Positions 49,199 to 58,083 of a stretch of 64,000 nucleotides of DNA are shown piece by piece. Position 1 is the first letter of the stretch; every line of letters begins with the position of its first letter. The position numbers and the translations under genes were made by a program. The notes under the pieces were generated by a model. The model did not search any database and was not told the origin of the DNA. It worked only from the letters and a program-made list of their open reading frames with translations. Origin of the DNA: Bacteroidota bacterium. Its GTDB lineage: Bacteria; Bacteroidota; Bacteroidia; AKYH767-A; OLB10. The stretch is taken from the NCBI GenBank assembly GCA_016709725.1, contig JADJMG010000005.1, positions 99,501 through 163,500 on the forward strand, in the 5' to 3' direction.

Positions 49199-50011
49199 AT
49201 GACTTCAGAAATTATTCAATCAAGTGATTTCTTAAAAAAATTCGCATCTCCTCAAGGTGCTATAGGAATAATTATGGGTACAGGGCTGCATCAGCTGGCT
49301 AAATCCATCAAGATCAGAGAGGCTGTTGATTATTCCATGATCCCTCATTTTCCGACAAGCACTGTGGAATCACATAAAGGGAAGCTCCTTTTCGGGACCA
49401 TTGAAGGAAAAGAAGTGATCGCCATGCAAGGTCGATTTCATTTTTATGAAGGCTACTCCATGCAACAAATCACTATGCCTGTGCGAGTTATGAAACAATT
49501 GGGAGTTAACACTTTGTTGGTGTCCAATGCTGCGGGAGCTTTAAACCCATCTTACCAAAAAGGAGAATTGATGCTCATTGAAGATCATATTCACCTGCAA
49601 AGCACGAATCCACTTATTGGGAAAAATGACGCGGAGATGGGTCCACGGTTTCCAGATATGAGTGCTCCCTATGATGGACTTCTTAGAAAAGCCATCAAGA
49701 AAATAGCTACAGAAAATTCCATTCGATTGCAAGAAGGTGTTTATGTTTCTGTAAACGGACCTATGCTGGAAACAAGAGCGGAGTATCGATATTTGAGAAC
49801 CATAGGCGCCGATGCGGTCGGCATGAGTACAACGCCTGAAATTATTGTTGCTCGACACATGAATATGCGTTGTGTTGGAATTTCTGTGTTGACCGATGTA
49901 TGTGATCCCGATCACTTATCACCAGTTACATTAGAAGAAATTATTGCCATAGCTGAAAGTGCAGATCCCATCTTGAGTAAAATAGTAAGTCGATTAATTG
50001 CAACGTTATGA
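49199..50011 (+). CDS. Purine nucleoside phosphorylase, type I
   Basis: The 270-residue enzyme splits purine ribonucleosides with phosphate to free base and ribose-1-phosphate. Visible are GTGLHQLAKSI (phosphate loop), QGRFHFYEGYSMQQITMPVRV, LLVSNAAGALNP, and GVYVSVNGPMLETRAEYRYL with ADAVGMSTTPE. This is the trimeric PNP type acting on guanosine, inosine and deoxy forms. The stop overlaps the start of the next gene by 4 bp, so the two are likely co-translated. Confidence 0.95.
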   Translation: MTSEIIQSSDFLKKFASPQGAIGIIMGTGLHQLAKSIKIREAVDYSMIPHFPTSTVESHKGKLLFGTIEGKEVIAMQGRFHFYEGYSMQQITMPVRVMKQLGVNTLLVSNAAGALNPSYQKGELMLIEDHIHLQSTNPLIGKNDAEMGPRFPDMSAPYDGLLRKAIKKIATENSIRLQEGVYVSVNGPMLETRAEYRYLRTIGADAVGMSTTPEIIVARHMNMRCVGISVLTDVCDPDHLSPVTLEEIIAIAESADPILSKIVSRLIATL

Positions 50012-50523
50012 ACGAATATTTCAAGACCTGTACTATCCTCTTTTTTACAGGAATAAAAACAGGGATTCATCCAGCTATAATATTGAATGAATCTTCACAA
50101 CTTGCTATTCAAGAATTAATTTCTCAGCACAATTTAAATTTTGAAATTTTACAGACTGATGGAATTCAAGTTGCCAATGATTGGCCCAATAGTAACTTGT
50201 ATTCAACAGAAATTGAAAAATATTTATGCACTGCCTATTCAAAAAAATTCAACGAAGGATTTAGAAAAGTAATTGGAATTTTTTCGTTGCCATCTCTGCT
50301 TATACCAAAACATATTGAAGAAGCGATGTTAAGCATTCGCCCCTTGGATTTTTGTGTGGGTCCGGATTCGCATGGAGGAATTTATTTACTAGGCATGAAT
50401 ACTTACGAAGAAAAATTAATTCTTCACCAACCATGGCTAGGCTCAACCCTCAGTAAATCAATCATTCGTGAAATCGGAAATCAAAAAAAAATAACTTATA
50501 AATTACCAACGCTGGGAATCTAG
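50008..50523 (+). CDS. DUF2064-like glycosyltransferase-fold protein
   Basis: The 171-residue protein has GPDSHGGIYLLGMN near residue 117, like the GPxxDGGYYLxGL motif of the DUF2064/TIGR04282 nucleotidyl- and glycosyltransferase-A fold. Length and the N-terminal TCTILFFTGIKTGIHPA are weaker matches. It starts inside the stop codon of the purine nucleoside phosphorylase gene (ATGA), so the two genes are coupled. The activity is not known; a role with a nucleotide-like donor is only an inference from the neighbour. Confidence 0.6.
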   Translation: MNEYFKTCTILFFTGIKTGIHPAIILNESSQLAIQELISQHNLNFEILQTDGIQVANDWPNSNLYSTEIEKYLCTAYSKKFNEGFRKVIGIFSLPSLLIPKHIEEAMLSIRPLDFCVGPDSHGGIYLLGMNTYEEKLILHQPWLGSTLSKSIIREIGNQKKITYKLPTLGI

Positions 50524-50577
50524 TTCATTAATAGAGTGAAAATAGATTTCTTTGCACTATAATTCAATCAAGAAAAG

Positions 50578-51795
50578 ATGTTAACCTTGCTCCAACAATT
50601 TGAAGATAAGAAGCCTGAAATAATTTACGAATGGAATGATCCGCAATCGGAAGCCTGCGGATGGATCGTAATCAATTCTTTACGAGGTGGTGCCGCTGGC
50701 GGTGGAACTCGCATGCGAAAAGGATTAGATCGACGTGAAGTGGAGTCATTAGCGAAAACCATGGAAATCAAATTTACGGTAGCAGGTCCGCCCATTGGAG
50801 GAGCAAAATCAGGTATTAATTTCGATCCTCGTGATCCTCGAAAAGAAGAAGTTTTGAAACGTTGGTTCAAAGCAGCTATGCCTTTACTTAAAAATTATTA
50901 TGGTACAGGCGGCGATCTTTTTGTAGATGAAATTCACGAAGTAATTCCGATTACTGCTGAGCTTGGATTATTACATCCACAAGAAGGAGTAGTGAATGGT
51001 CATTTCAAAAGTGAAGGGACCGAACGATCAGAAAGAATTCAAAAACTGCAAAAAGGTGTTAGTTTGATGGTGGATGATCCTCGTTATGTTCCTGCAGGTT
51101 CATCTTACACCATTGCTGATATGATTACGGGTTATGGCGTTGCTCAATCGGTAATTCATTTTTACAAGTTACAAGGAGATGATATAAAGGGGAAAAAAGT
51201 AGTTGTACAAGGATGGGGAAATGTAGGTGCTGCAGCTGGGTTTTATCTTTCACAAGCTGGCGGATTACTTACTGGTATAGTAGATCGCAGTGGTGGTGTT
51301 TTAAATGAAAATGGATTTACGCATGATGAAGTCATCAGCCTTTTTCATTCTCGAACAAAAAATATGTTTGAAGGATTTACCAAGGTAGATGATATTCAAG
51401 AATCGTTTTGGAAACAGAAGGCTGATGTATTTATTCCTGCTGCAGCTTCACGCTTAGTTACCTTGGATCAAGCGAGCGATTTGTATGATGGCGGATTGAA
51501 AGTAATTGCATGTGGTGCGAATGTTCCCTTTGCGGATGCTGAAATTTTCTTTGGACCCATTAGTCGATTTGCAGATCATCATATGAGTGTTATTCCTGAT
51601 TTTATTTCCAATTGCGGTATGGCGAGAGTGTTTGCTTATTTGATGAGTAATCCGAAAGATGTAACAGCAGAGGGAATCTTTACCGATGTTGCCAACACCA
51701 TTCATCAAGCCTTGGATAATATCTACAAAATCAATCAAGGCAAAAAAGATATAACGGCTAGCGGATACGAAATTGCATTGAAGCAATTATTATAA
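50578..51795 (+). CDS. Glu/Leu/Phe/Val dehydrogenase family protein
   Basis: The 405-residue NAD(P)-dependent amino-acid dehydrogenase catalyses reversible oxidative deamination. The N-terminal domain contains PPIGGAKSGINFDPRD with the catalytic lysine and the characteristic glycine-rich loop. GTGGDLFVDEIHEVI carries the second part of the active site. The NAD domain has QGWGNVGAAAGFYLS near residue 210. The length fits leucine and glutamate dehydrogenase relatives; substrate preference cannot be read with certainty. The gene is followed 17 bp later by the mscS gene. Confidence 0.88.
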   Translation: MLTLLQQFEDKKPEIIYEWNDPQSEACGWIVINSLRGGAAGGGTRMRKGLDRREVESLAKTMEIKFTVAGPPIGGAKSGINFDPRDPRKEEVLKRWFKAAMPLLKNYYGTGGDLFVDEIHEVIPITAELGLLHPQEGVVNGHFKSEGTERSERIQKLQKGVSLMVDDPRYVPAGSSYTIADMITGYGVAQSVIHFYKLQGDDIKGKKVVVQGWGNVGAAAGFYLSQAGGLLTGIVDRSGGVLNENGFTHDEVISLFHSRTKNMFEGFTKVDDIQESFWKQKADVFIPAAASRLVTLDQASDLYDGGLKVIACGANVPFADAEIFFGPISRFADHHMSVIPDFISNCGMARVFAYLMSNPKDVTAEGIFTDVANTIHQALDNIYKINQGKKDITASGYEIALKQLL

Positions 51796-51811
51796 AATAG
51801 AATTTTGTAAG

Positions 51812-52894
51812 ATGGATGAAAATTGGTTAAACCAGGTATATTTTGAGAATGATGTTCGCAGCTACCTGTTGTTTTTCACCATCATCCTTGCTGGTATTAT
51901 TTTAAAAAGATTTGTTTCTTTCCACCTTTCTGGACTTTTTTACCGCGCTATAAAAAAACGCGTAGCAGGCGTAGATGTAAAAATGCTTCGCCATTTATTG
52001 CGCAAGCCATTTGGATTGTTTGTTATTTTACTTAGCGTTTATCTAGCTTGCAAACAGCTTCACTATCCAGAAAGCTGGCATCTTCCCTCGGAAGAAAAAT
52101 TTGGAATACGACTAATTATATGGCGAACATTTCAACTATCCATTTTCATTTCGATTACATGGATCGTGTTACGTTTTATTGATTTCTTTGGAATTGTATT
52201 GGCACATCGTGTAGGAATTCAAGAATCCCAAAGCGACAATAAGATCATTCCGTTCATGCGTGAAGCCATCAAAATAATAGTCATTATTTTGAGTTTTTTT
52301 ATGATCCTTGGTACCATCTTCGAGGTAAATGTTGCTTCTCTCATTGCGGGATTAGGTATTGGAGGAATTGCATTAGCACTCGCAGCCAAGGAAAGTATAG
52401 AAAATTTATTAGCATCCTTCACCATCTTTTTAGACAAACCATTTTCTACGGGTGATTTAGTAAAAGCAGGAAGTGTGAAAGGCTCCGTAGAAAAAATTGG
52501 ATTTAGAAGTACACAAATCAGAACCCTTGACCGAACCATCTTTTCCGTCCCCAACAAAAAAATGATTGATTCGGATGTAGAGAATGTAAGTCAGCGTAAC
52601 ATGATTCGTGCGAGCTTCACGGCACTCATTCGTTTTGACACACCTATCTCAAAATTGAAAAATTCAGACAAGAAATTAATTCCTTCCTTCAAAATCTTGA
52701 TTATGTTTCCAACCACACCTCCGTATATTCATATTGAAAATTTCACCATACAAGGTGTTGAAATGAAATTTATATACTTTATTGAATCCATCGATTTCAC
52801 TTATTTCAGTGAAAAAAGAGAATTCATCTTTCTAAAAATTTTGGATACCGCCCAACAAGAAGAGATCAAACTTGGGATTCGGGATATTCAATAA
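51812..52894 (+). CDS. Mechanosensitive ion channel MscS, with two probable compensating indels
   Basis: The 360-residue inner-membrane protein has four hydrophobic segments (from residue 20, the last within LIAGLGIGGIALALAAKES, the pore helix TM3) and the MscS beta domain (FSTGDLVKAGSVKGSVEKIGFRSTQIR, VPNKKMIDSDVENVS). It releases solutes on sudden osmotic downshift. Between about 52651 and 52729 the current frame gives a weak segment (ISKLKNSDKKLIPSFK), while the +1 frame reads PISKIEKFRQEINSFLQNLD, the helix-rich C-terminal domain of MscS. I infer one missing A at 52651-52654 and one extra T at 52728-52729. Confidence 0.88.
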   Translation: MDENWLNQVYFENDVRSYLLFFTIILAGIILKRFVSFHLSGLFYRAIKKRVAGVDVKMLRHLLRKPFGLFVILLSVYLACKQLHYPESWHLPSEEKFGIRLIIWRTFQLSIFISITWIVLRFIDFFGIVLAHRVGIQESQSDNKIIPFMREAIKIIVIILSFFMILGTIFEVNVASLIAGLGIGGIALALAAKESIENLLASFTIFLDKPFSTGDLVKAGSVKGSVEKIGFRSTQIRTLDRTIFSVPNKKMIDSDVENVSQRNMIRASFTALIRFDTPISKLKNSDKKLIPSFKILIMFPTTPPYIHIENFTIQGVEMKFIYFIESIDFTYFSEKREFIFLKILDTAQQEEIKLGIRDIQ

Positions 52895-53213
52895 TTAAGA
52901 AATCACTAAACATAACCCTCTCTCCCTTCGATAAGCTGCCATCGACAAGCTGCCATCGACAAGCTCAGGAGCACACCCCGACTTTCCTACACAGGCATCG
53001 ACAAGCAGCACAGGCAGCACAGGCAGCCAGCACCCCAGCCCCTCGACAAGCAGGAGCACTCCCTCCCGATAGCTATCGGGACTCTCCTTCTCCTATTCTC
53101 CTACTCTACCCTCTACTAACACCTCCTCGTGAATTACTAATTTAGTTAACAACGAGTATATTCAAATAAATTACTATTTTTAAATTCAAATTAGAGAACC
53201 ATCGCCATTTTAT
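52895..53213. other. 319-bp gene-free region with TCGACAAGC repeats
   Basis: No gene is seen. CATCGACAAGCTGC occurs in tandem near 52930, CTCGACAAGC again near 53043, and the palindrome core TCCCGATAGCTATCGGGA at 53064-53081. A pyrimidine-rich run ctccttctcctattctcc follows, closely like 25145-25200. Confidence 0.55.
53064..53081. repeat. Dispersed palindrome core (copy 4)
   Basis: TCCCGATAGCTATCGGGA is identical to 21729-21746. Confidence 0.6.
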
Positions 53214-55158
53214 ATGAATTACGCTGAAGCTGAAAAATTTGTATTGGATTATCTCCATAAAAACTTGGCGACAACCATTCATTACCATCATGTGTTTCAT
53301 ACCGAAAATGTAATCAAATCATCAGAGCGTCTTTGCTTACTTGAAAAACTGGATGAAGAATCATCATTATTAATAAAAACGGCAGCTCTTTTTCACGACA
53401 CAGGATTTGTTACACAATACGAAAAGAACGAACCGGTAGGAGCCGCATTTGCAGAAAAACACTTACCTACTTTTGGATACAATACTGCACAAATTGAGAT
53501 CATAAAAGATCTTATTTTAGCAACCGACACTTCCAAACAACCACAAGGACTTTTTCATAAAATTATTCGTGATGCCGACTTAGATTATATTGGCAGGGCT
53601 GATTTTTTCCATTTCACAATTACTCCGACAAGAATTATTAGAACATGGAAAAGCCATTAAATTAGTGGAATGGTATGCCCTGGAAAAAGAATTTTTGGAG
53701 AACCATGTTTATTTTACAGACGCTGCCTATGCACTTCGTAACAAAGGAAAATTAAATAATCTTGAAGAAATAAAAGCACTCTTGAGAGAGTCGTCTGGAA
53801 ATCATGGCTTGATTGACATGACGGATATGAATGCTCAAATATTGGGAGAAGATCGTAAACATTTGGTTTCTCTTCTTGGTAGAACGAGTTTATTCAAATC
53901 CGCCGACCTTAAACTTCTTGAGCATATTGCAAAGGTTGTTGATCGCATTCATCTCAAAGAAAACGAACCCTTATTCAAAAAAGGTGATGCCGGAGAAAGT
54001 ATGTATATCATTGAATCGGGAACGCTTCGAGTACACGATGGATCCATCATTTTTGCTGTTTTGAAACAAGGAGAATATTTTGGTGAAGCTTCTATCATTG
54101 ACAATTCCCCGCGCACGGCATCGGTTTCAGCTGCATCAGATGCAATCATTTTACGAATTGGAGAAAAAGATTTCTTTAGCTTATTGGGATCACATCCTTC
54201 CATGAATCGCATGTTGATGAAAGAACTCATCAACCGACTTCGCAATCAAAATAATGCAGTAGTAGATGAATATAAAAGTCGAGAGCAGAAATTAACAGAG
54301 CTTGTTGAATTGCGCACTCGTCAAATTGTGGAAGAAAAGAAAAACGTAGAACAAAAATCAAGAGAGTTAGAACTTGCTTTAAAAGAATTACAAGAGACAC
54401 AACGTTTATTGATCCATCACGAAAAGATGGCATCACTCGGACAATTAACTTCCGGCATTGCGCATGAATTAATGAATCCCTTGAATTTCGTAAATAATTT
54501 TTCTGCCGTATCATTAGAATTACTTCAGGAAGTTTCTAACCTCACAACCGATGAAGAAGCCAAGGAATTATGCACGGATCTTATTGGCAATCTCGAGCGC
54601 ATCTCCATGCATGGTATTCGAGCCAGTGAGATTGTAAAAAGTATGTCGGAGCACTCCACTAATTATGGAAAGGAACGCGAAGAAGTAAATATTAACGATC
54701 TTATTGAAGATGCGCTTAAAGCATCTAAAACAACATGGGATGCCGATTATCCCAATGAAAAAATTGCAATTACATTAGATCTAAATGCAAAAGAGTTTAA
54801 AACCAAAGTAGTTTACGTCGATATTTTACGCATCGTAATTAATGTTCTTCGCAACGCTCGGTCGGCAGTACACGATCAATATTTAATAGATCCAACTAGC
54901 CAAGGAGAAATCAATATCTCCACCGAGAACAACAACAACTCCATTCAAATATTTATTCGAGATAACGGCGTTGGAATTTCTAACGATATCGTTGAAAAAA
55001 TATTTTTACCCTTTTTCACTACGCGACCCACTGGAAAAGGCGTCGGATTAGGATTAAGCATTAGTCATCAAATAGCCAGCGCTTATGGTGGTAATTTGGA
55101 TTATGTTCCATCTGAAAAAGGAGCGTGTTTTGTGGTTTCGATTCCATTGGAAGTTTAA
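53214..55158 (+). CDS. HD domain / cNMP-binding / histidine kinase fusion, frameshifted
   Basis: A first frame of 148 residues has an HD phosphohydrolase domain (HHVFHTENVIKSSERL, AALFHDTGF, RDADLDYIGRAD). A second continues QLLRQELLEHGKAIKLVEW. It then has a cyclic nucleotide-binding domain at about residues 235-345 (HLKENEPLFKKGDAGESMYI, FGEASIIDNSPRTASV), a coiled coil (VEQKSRELELALKELQ), a HisKA H-box (GIAHELMNPLNFV) and a HATPase with IFIRDNGVGISN and GKGVGLGLSISH. One extra T in the run at 53603-53608 separates the frames; with five T they join as ADFSISQLLRQ. The whole is about 648 residues. A cyclic-nucleotide or turgor signal is an inference from the CNB domain only. Confidence 0.82.
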
Positions 55159-55383
55159 GGTTCTACATTCAATTCAAGGAAACGCGAAATGCGAATGAAC
55201 ACGAAATACGAATAATGCGAAATCGAAAATCTAGAAGTTTTATCCTAAAGTCGGAACAGAACTCAACAGTCAAAGTAGAACGACCTACAACTAGGAAGAG
55301 AAGTTGTATAAGACTATCGGCAAAATCCGAAGTGTGACTTTTACTTAACTGTGAAAATCTAACAACTAATATCTAACATCCAA

Positions 55384-56181
55384 CTACCAACTCCCCCCCG
55401 CTCCGCCGCCGCCGAAACTACCACCGCCGAATCCTCCGAAACCACCACCACTACTGCCACCACCAAAGCCTCCACCAAAGCCTCCGCTACCGGAATTAAA
55501 ATTTCCCCAACTTCCTTTTTGTCGACCACGAGCTGAATTTAACAATAGCCATGCTGCTAAAAATGTGATATTATTTAATTTTGAATATTGCTTGACACTT
55601 AAAATTTTAAATAAGAATATAAAAAACAAGACCAACAAAATAAGGAGCACTGATAAAATATTGCTTCCACCTTTCTTTTTTCGGCTCGAAGTATCGTGAT
55701 ATTCTCCTTTTACAACATCAATTATTTTAGAGACGCCGGCATTAATTCCTTCGTAATATCTTTCTTCTTTAAAAAAAGGCTTGATATCATTTTCAATTAT
55801 TCTTCTTGATAAAGCATCGGTAAGAGCTCCTTCCAATCCGTAACCCGTAGCGATATAAATTTTTCGATCTTGTATAACCACAAGCATCAATGCACCATTG
55901 TTTTTTCCTTTATTTCCAATTCCCCACTTTTCGCCAAGTTCAAATGCATAACTTTCTACAGGGTATCCATCAACAGTATTGATAATAACTACTGCAATCT
56001 GCGTAGACGTTGTATCGTTGAAACCTAACAATTTTTGCTCTAGGGCTTTTGTTTCATTAGGAGTAAGTGTATTTGTAAAATCATTAACCAACCTCGGTGG
56101 ATTAGGTGCCGGCGGAAATTCTACAGCAGCTTGTACAGCGCCGAATAAAAATAAACAGACTATCAACAAATAATTCTTCAC
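55384..56181 (-). CDS. TPM domain protein with glycine-rich C-terminus
   Basis: The 265-residue protein has a signal peptide (MKNYLLIVCLFLFGAVQA), a TPM/YgcG-type domain (RLVNDFTNTLTPNETKALEQKL, VVIINTVDGYPVESYAFELGEKWGIG, ATGYGLEGALTDALSRRII), a hydrophobic segment (SVLLILLVLFFIFLFKIL), and a glycine- and serine-rich tail ending GGGGAGGSW. It is anchored in the inner membrane with the domain outside. Homologues act near photosystem assembly in plants, but in bacteria the role is unclear. It overlaps the second TPM gene by 4 bp. Confidence 0.85.
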   Translation of the reverse strand: MKNYLLIVCLFLFGAVQAAVEFPPAPNPPRLVNDFTNTLTPNETKALEQKLLGFNDTTSTQIAVVIINTVDGYPVESYAFELGEKWGIGNKGKNNGALMLVVIQDRKIYIATGYGLEGALTDALSRRIIENDIKPFFKEERYYEGINAGVSKIIDVVKGEYHDTSSRKKKGGSNILSVLLILLVLFFIFLFKILSVKQYSKLNNITFLAAWLLLNSARGRQKGSWGNFNSGSGGFGGGFGGGSSGGGFGGFGGGSFGGGGAGGSW

Positions 56182-56624
56182 GACTCCCCTCCTCCAAAAA
56201 CTATATCATTCGGCAATTCGTTTACATCATCTTTATGAAATGGAAAATGTGCGCTCAATTGTTCACCAACTTTCCGTACTGCGTATTCAATACCATCCAC
56301 AAAAAGACTGCTTTTAAAAAACACACCCATTTCCGTAGTGATTTCTTCCCAGAAATTATTTCCCACTTTTTGATGTATTCCTGCATCACCAATGATGCAA
56401 AACTTGCGATCATCTACCGCTAAATAAATCAACACTCCACTTCTCAATTCTGTTTTATTCATTTCAAGTTGCGCAAAAATAAATGCGGCTCTGTCAAGTA
56501 CATTATCCTTACATTCATCTTCCATAAAAACACGTATCTCGCCCGACGTTGCTAACTCTGCTTGAGTTACAGCAAGGCGGATACGTGCTCTATCAGCTTC
56601 TTGGAATAATGCTTGTGCTTTCAT
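56178..56624 (-). CDS. TPM domain protein without membrane anchor
   Basis: The 148-residue product has the TPM pattern (VTQAELATSGEIRVFMEDECKD, RSGVLIYLAVDDRKFCIIGDAGIHQKVGNNFWEEI) but no signal peptide, unlike the neighbour. It overlaps the glycine-rich TPM gene and also the lemA gene by 4 bp, so the three are coupled. The lemA-TPM-TPM order is frequent in Bacteroidota. The molecular role is unknown. Confidence 0.82.
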   Translation of the reverse strand: MKAQALFQEADRARIRLAVTQAELATSGEIRVFMEDECKDNVLDRAAFIFAQLEMNKTELRSGVLIYLAVDDRKFCIIGDAGIHQKVGNNFWEEITTEMGVFFKSSLFVDGIEYAVRKVGEQLSAHFPFHKDDVNELPNDIVFGGGES

Positions 56625-57223
56625 TTGTCGAATGCAGCTCCTACATCAGGTGCTTTGTTAGCTCCTTTGTCGGCTTCAAAAAATGGCTTAGGCGAAAATC
56701 CGTACATGCCAGCAATGGTTACTTGAGGAAACTTACGCACATAGCTATTAAACAACTGCACTGCTTCATTGAATTTTTGACGCTCTACAGCAATACGATT
56801 TTCAGTTCCTTCTAATTGCGATTGCAACTCTAGGAAATTTTGATTCGCTTTCAACTGTGGATATTGCTCAACGACTACCATCAATCGACCTAAAGCAGAT
56901 CCCAACTGACCTTGTGCTTCCTGAAACTTTGTCATTTGTTCGGCAGTTAGATTTTTAGGATCAATCTTAACTTGTGTTGCATTAGCTCTTGCTTCGATAA
57001 CAGCAGTTAATGTCGATTTCTCAAAATCGGCAGCTTCTTTCACTGTGCTTACCAAATTTGGAATGAGATCAAGTCGGCGCTGATAAACATTTTCTACTTG
57101 CGACCAAGCCGTTTGAACTTGAACATCGCGTTCAACTAAATTATTATAAGTACCTACGAAAAATCGGTAGAGGATAAATACGATGACTAGAATGACTCCT
57201 ACTACAATTAGTGTTTTTTTCAT
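56621..57223 (-). CDS. LemA family protein
   Basis: The 200-residue protein has an N-terminal hydrophobic anchor (TLIVVGVILVIVFILY) and a four-helix LemA domain (YNNLVERDVQVQTAWSQVENVYQRRLDLIPNLVSTV, RLMVVVEQYPQLKAN, GTENRIAVERQKFNEAV). LemA proteins are membrane-bound with a periplasmic helical domain and have no clear biochemical function. It heads the three-gene operon. A -7 element lies 18 bp upstream of the ATG. Confidence 0.9.
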   Translation of the reverse strand: MKKTLIVVGVILVIVFILYRFFVGTYNNLVERDVQVQTAWSQVENVYQRRLDLIPNLVSTVKEAADFEKSTLTAVIEARANATQVKIDPKNLTAEQMTKFQEAQGQLGSALGRLMVVVEQYPQLKANQNFLELQSQLEGTENRIAVERQKFNEAVQLFNSYVRKFPQVTIAGMYGFSPKPFFEADKGANKAPDVGAAFDK

Positions 57224-57240
57224 GGTTTTGAGATTTAGGA

Positions 57241-57248
57241 CAAAATTA
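57241..57248 (-). promoter_or_regulatory. Bacteroidota -7 element for the lemA operon
   Basis: On the minus strand the sequence reads TAATTTTG, matching TAnnTTTG, 18 bp before the lemA ATG. Confidence 0.45.
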
Positions 57249-57310
57249 CTGAGTTAGACGAACATGTTGTAAATATATTTAATTGTGTTGAATTAAAAAT
57301 AATTTCAATG

Positions 57311-57977
57311 TTAAGACCACCTGAATCTCAGATAATTGATCTTAAAACCCTTTTTCAGGAATATTTGTTCATAGGTGGTTTGGATACTGGTATTAAAATT
57401 TTCTGGGGTGTCCACATATAAATCCTTGGTACAGACCTCTAAAGCGCCCTCTTCTTTCTCCAACATTTCAAGCGTGTATTCAAAGAGTCCTATATTGTCG
57501 GTTTTAAGGTGAAATATCCCATCTTTCCCCATCAATTCTCGATACATCTTTAAAAACTTCGGATTGGTAATTCTTCTGTTTTCCCTCGATATTTGAGGCT
57601 GCGGATCGGGGAAGGTTACCCAAATCTCACGAATTTCACCCGGAGCAAAAAATTGAGGCAACCATTCTATATGAGTACGCAAAAAGGCAGCATGCAGGAT
57701 GTTTTCTTCATTGATGGTTTTGGCACCTCTCCATAAACGGGCACCTTTAATATCAATTCCAATGAAATTGCGATCGGTAAAATGTTGAGCTAGACTAACA
57801 GTATACTCTCCTCGACCACAACCCAATTCAACTACAATGGGATGGTCGTTATGAAATACCTTTTTATTCCAATTGCCACAAAGGCCATGATCGGTACCCA
57901 ATAGTGGAAATGGATACTGAAAAGTCCGCTCAAAAGGTCTCTAACTCACTAAATCGCCGAAGTTTATGTTTTGCCAT
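57311..57977 (-). CDS. trmB: tRNA (guanine-N7-)-methyltransferase TrmB, frameshifted
   Basis: The enzyme adds the N7-methyl group to G46 of tRNAs. The main frame, from residue 26 on, has VVELGCGRGEYTVSLA (SAM motif I), NFIGIDIKGARLWRGAKT, IREIWVTFPDPQPQ (the TFPDPW-like motif) and HLKTDNIGLFEYTLEML. The N-terminal part is in another frame: MAKHKLRRFSELETF is followed, after removing one T from the four at 57933-57936, by ERTFQYPFPLLGTDHG. The joined protein begins like Bacteroidota TrmB (M-x-K-x-KL-x-RF) at ATG 57977 and has about 222 residues. Confidence 0.85.
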
Positions 57978-58025
57978 TACTAGTTCACTTTTTTCAATCG
58001 ACTGCGAAGTTACTGCTTTGGTTCG

Positions 58026-58033
58026 TACCTTCG
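58026..58033 (+). promoter_or_regulatory. Probable -7 element for the glycosyltransferase gene, within an inverted repeat
   Basis: TACCTTCG is a one-mismatch TAnnTTTG. It is part of the right arm of the inverted repeat ACTGCGAAG (58001-58009) and CTTCGCAGT (58029-58037). It lies about 50 bp before the presumed start. Confidence 0.35.
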
Positions 58034-58083
58034 CAGTACGCGTACTCCACTATTTAGAAGTGGCAAAGAAGTACTTTTGAAGA

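Noticed and set aside
55125..55337. Small open frame after the histidine kinase gene
   Set aside because: It has no start context, and the sequence is low-complexity and basic without conserved features.
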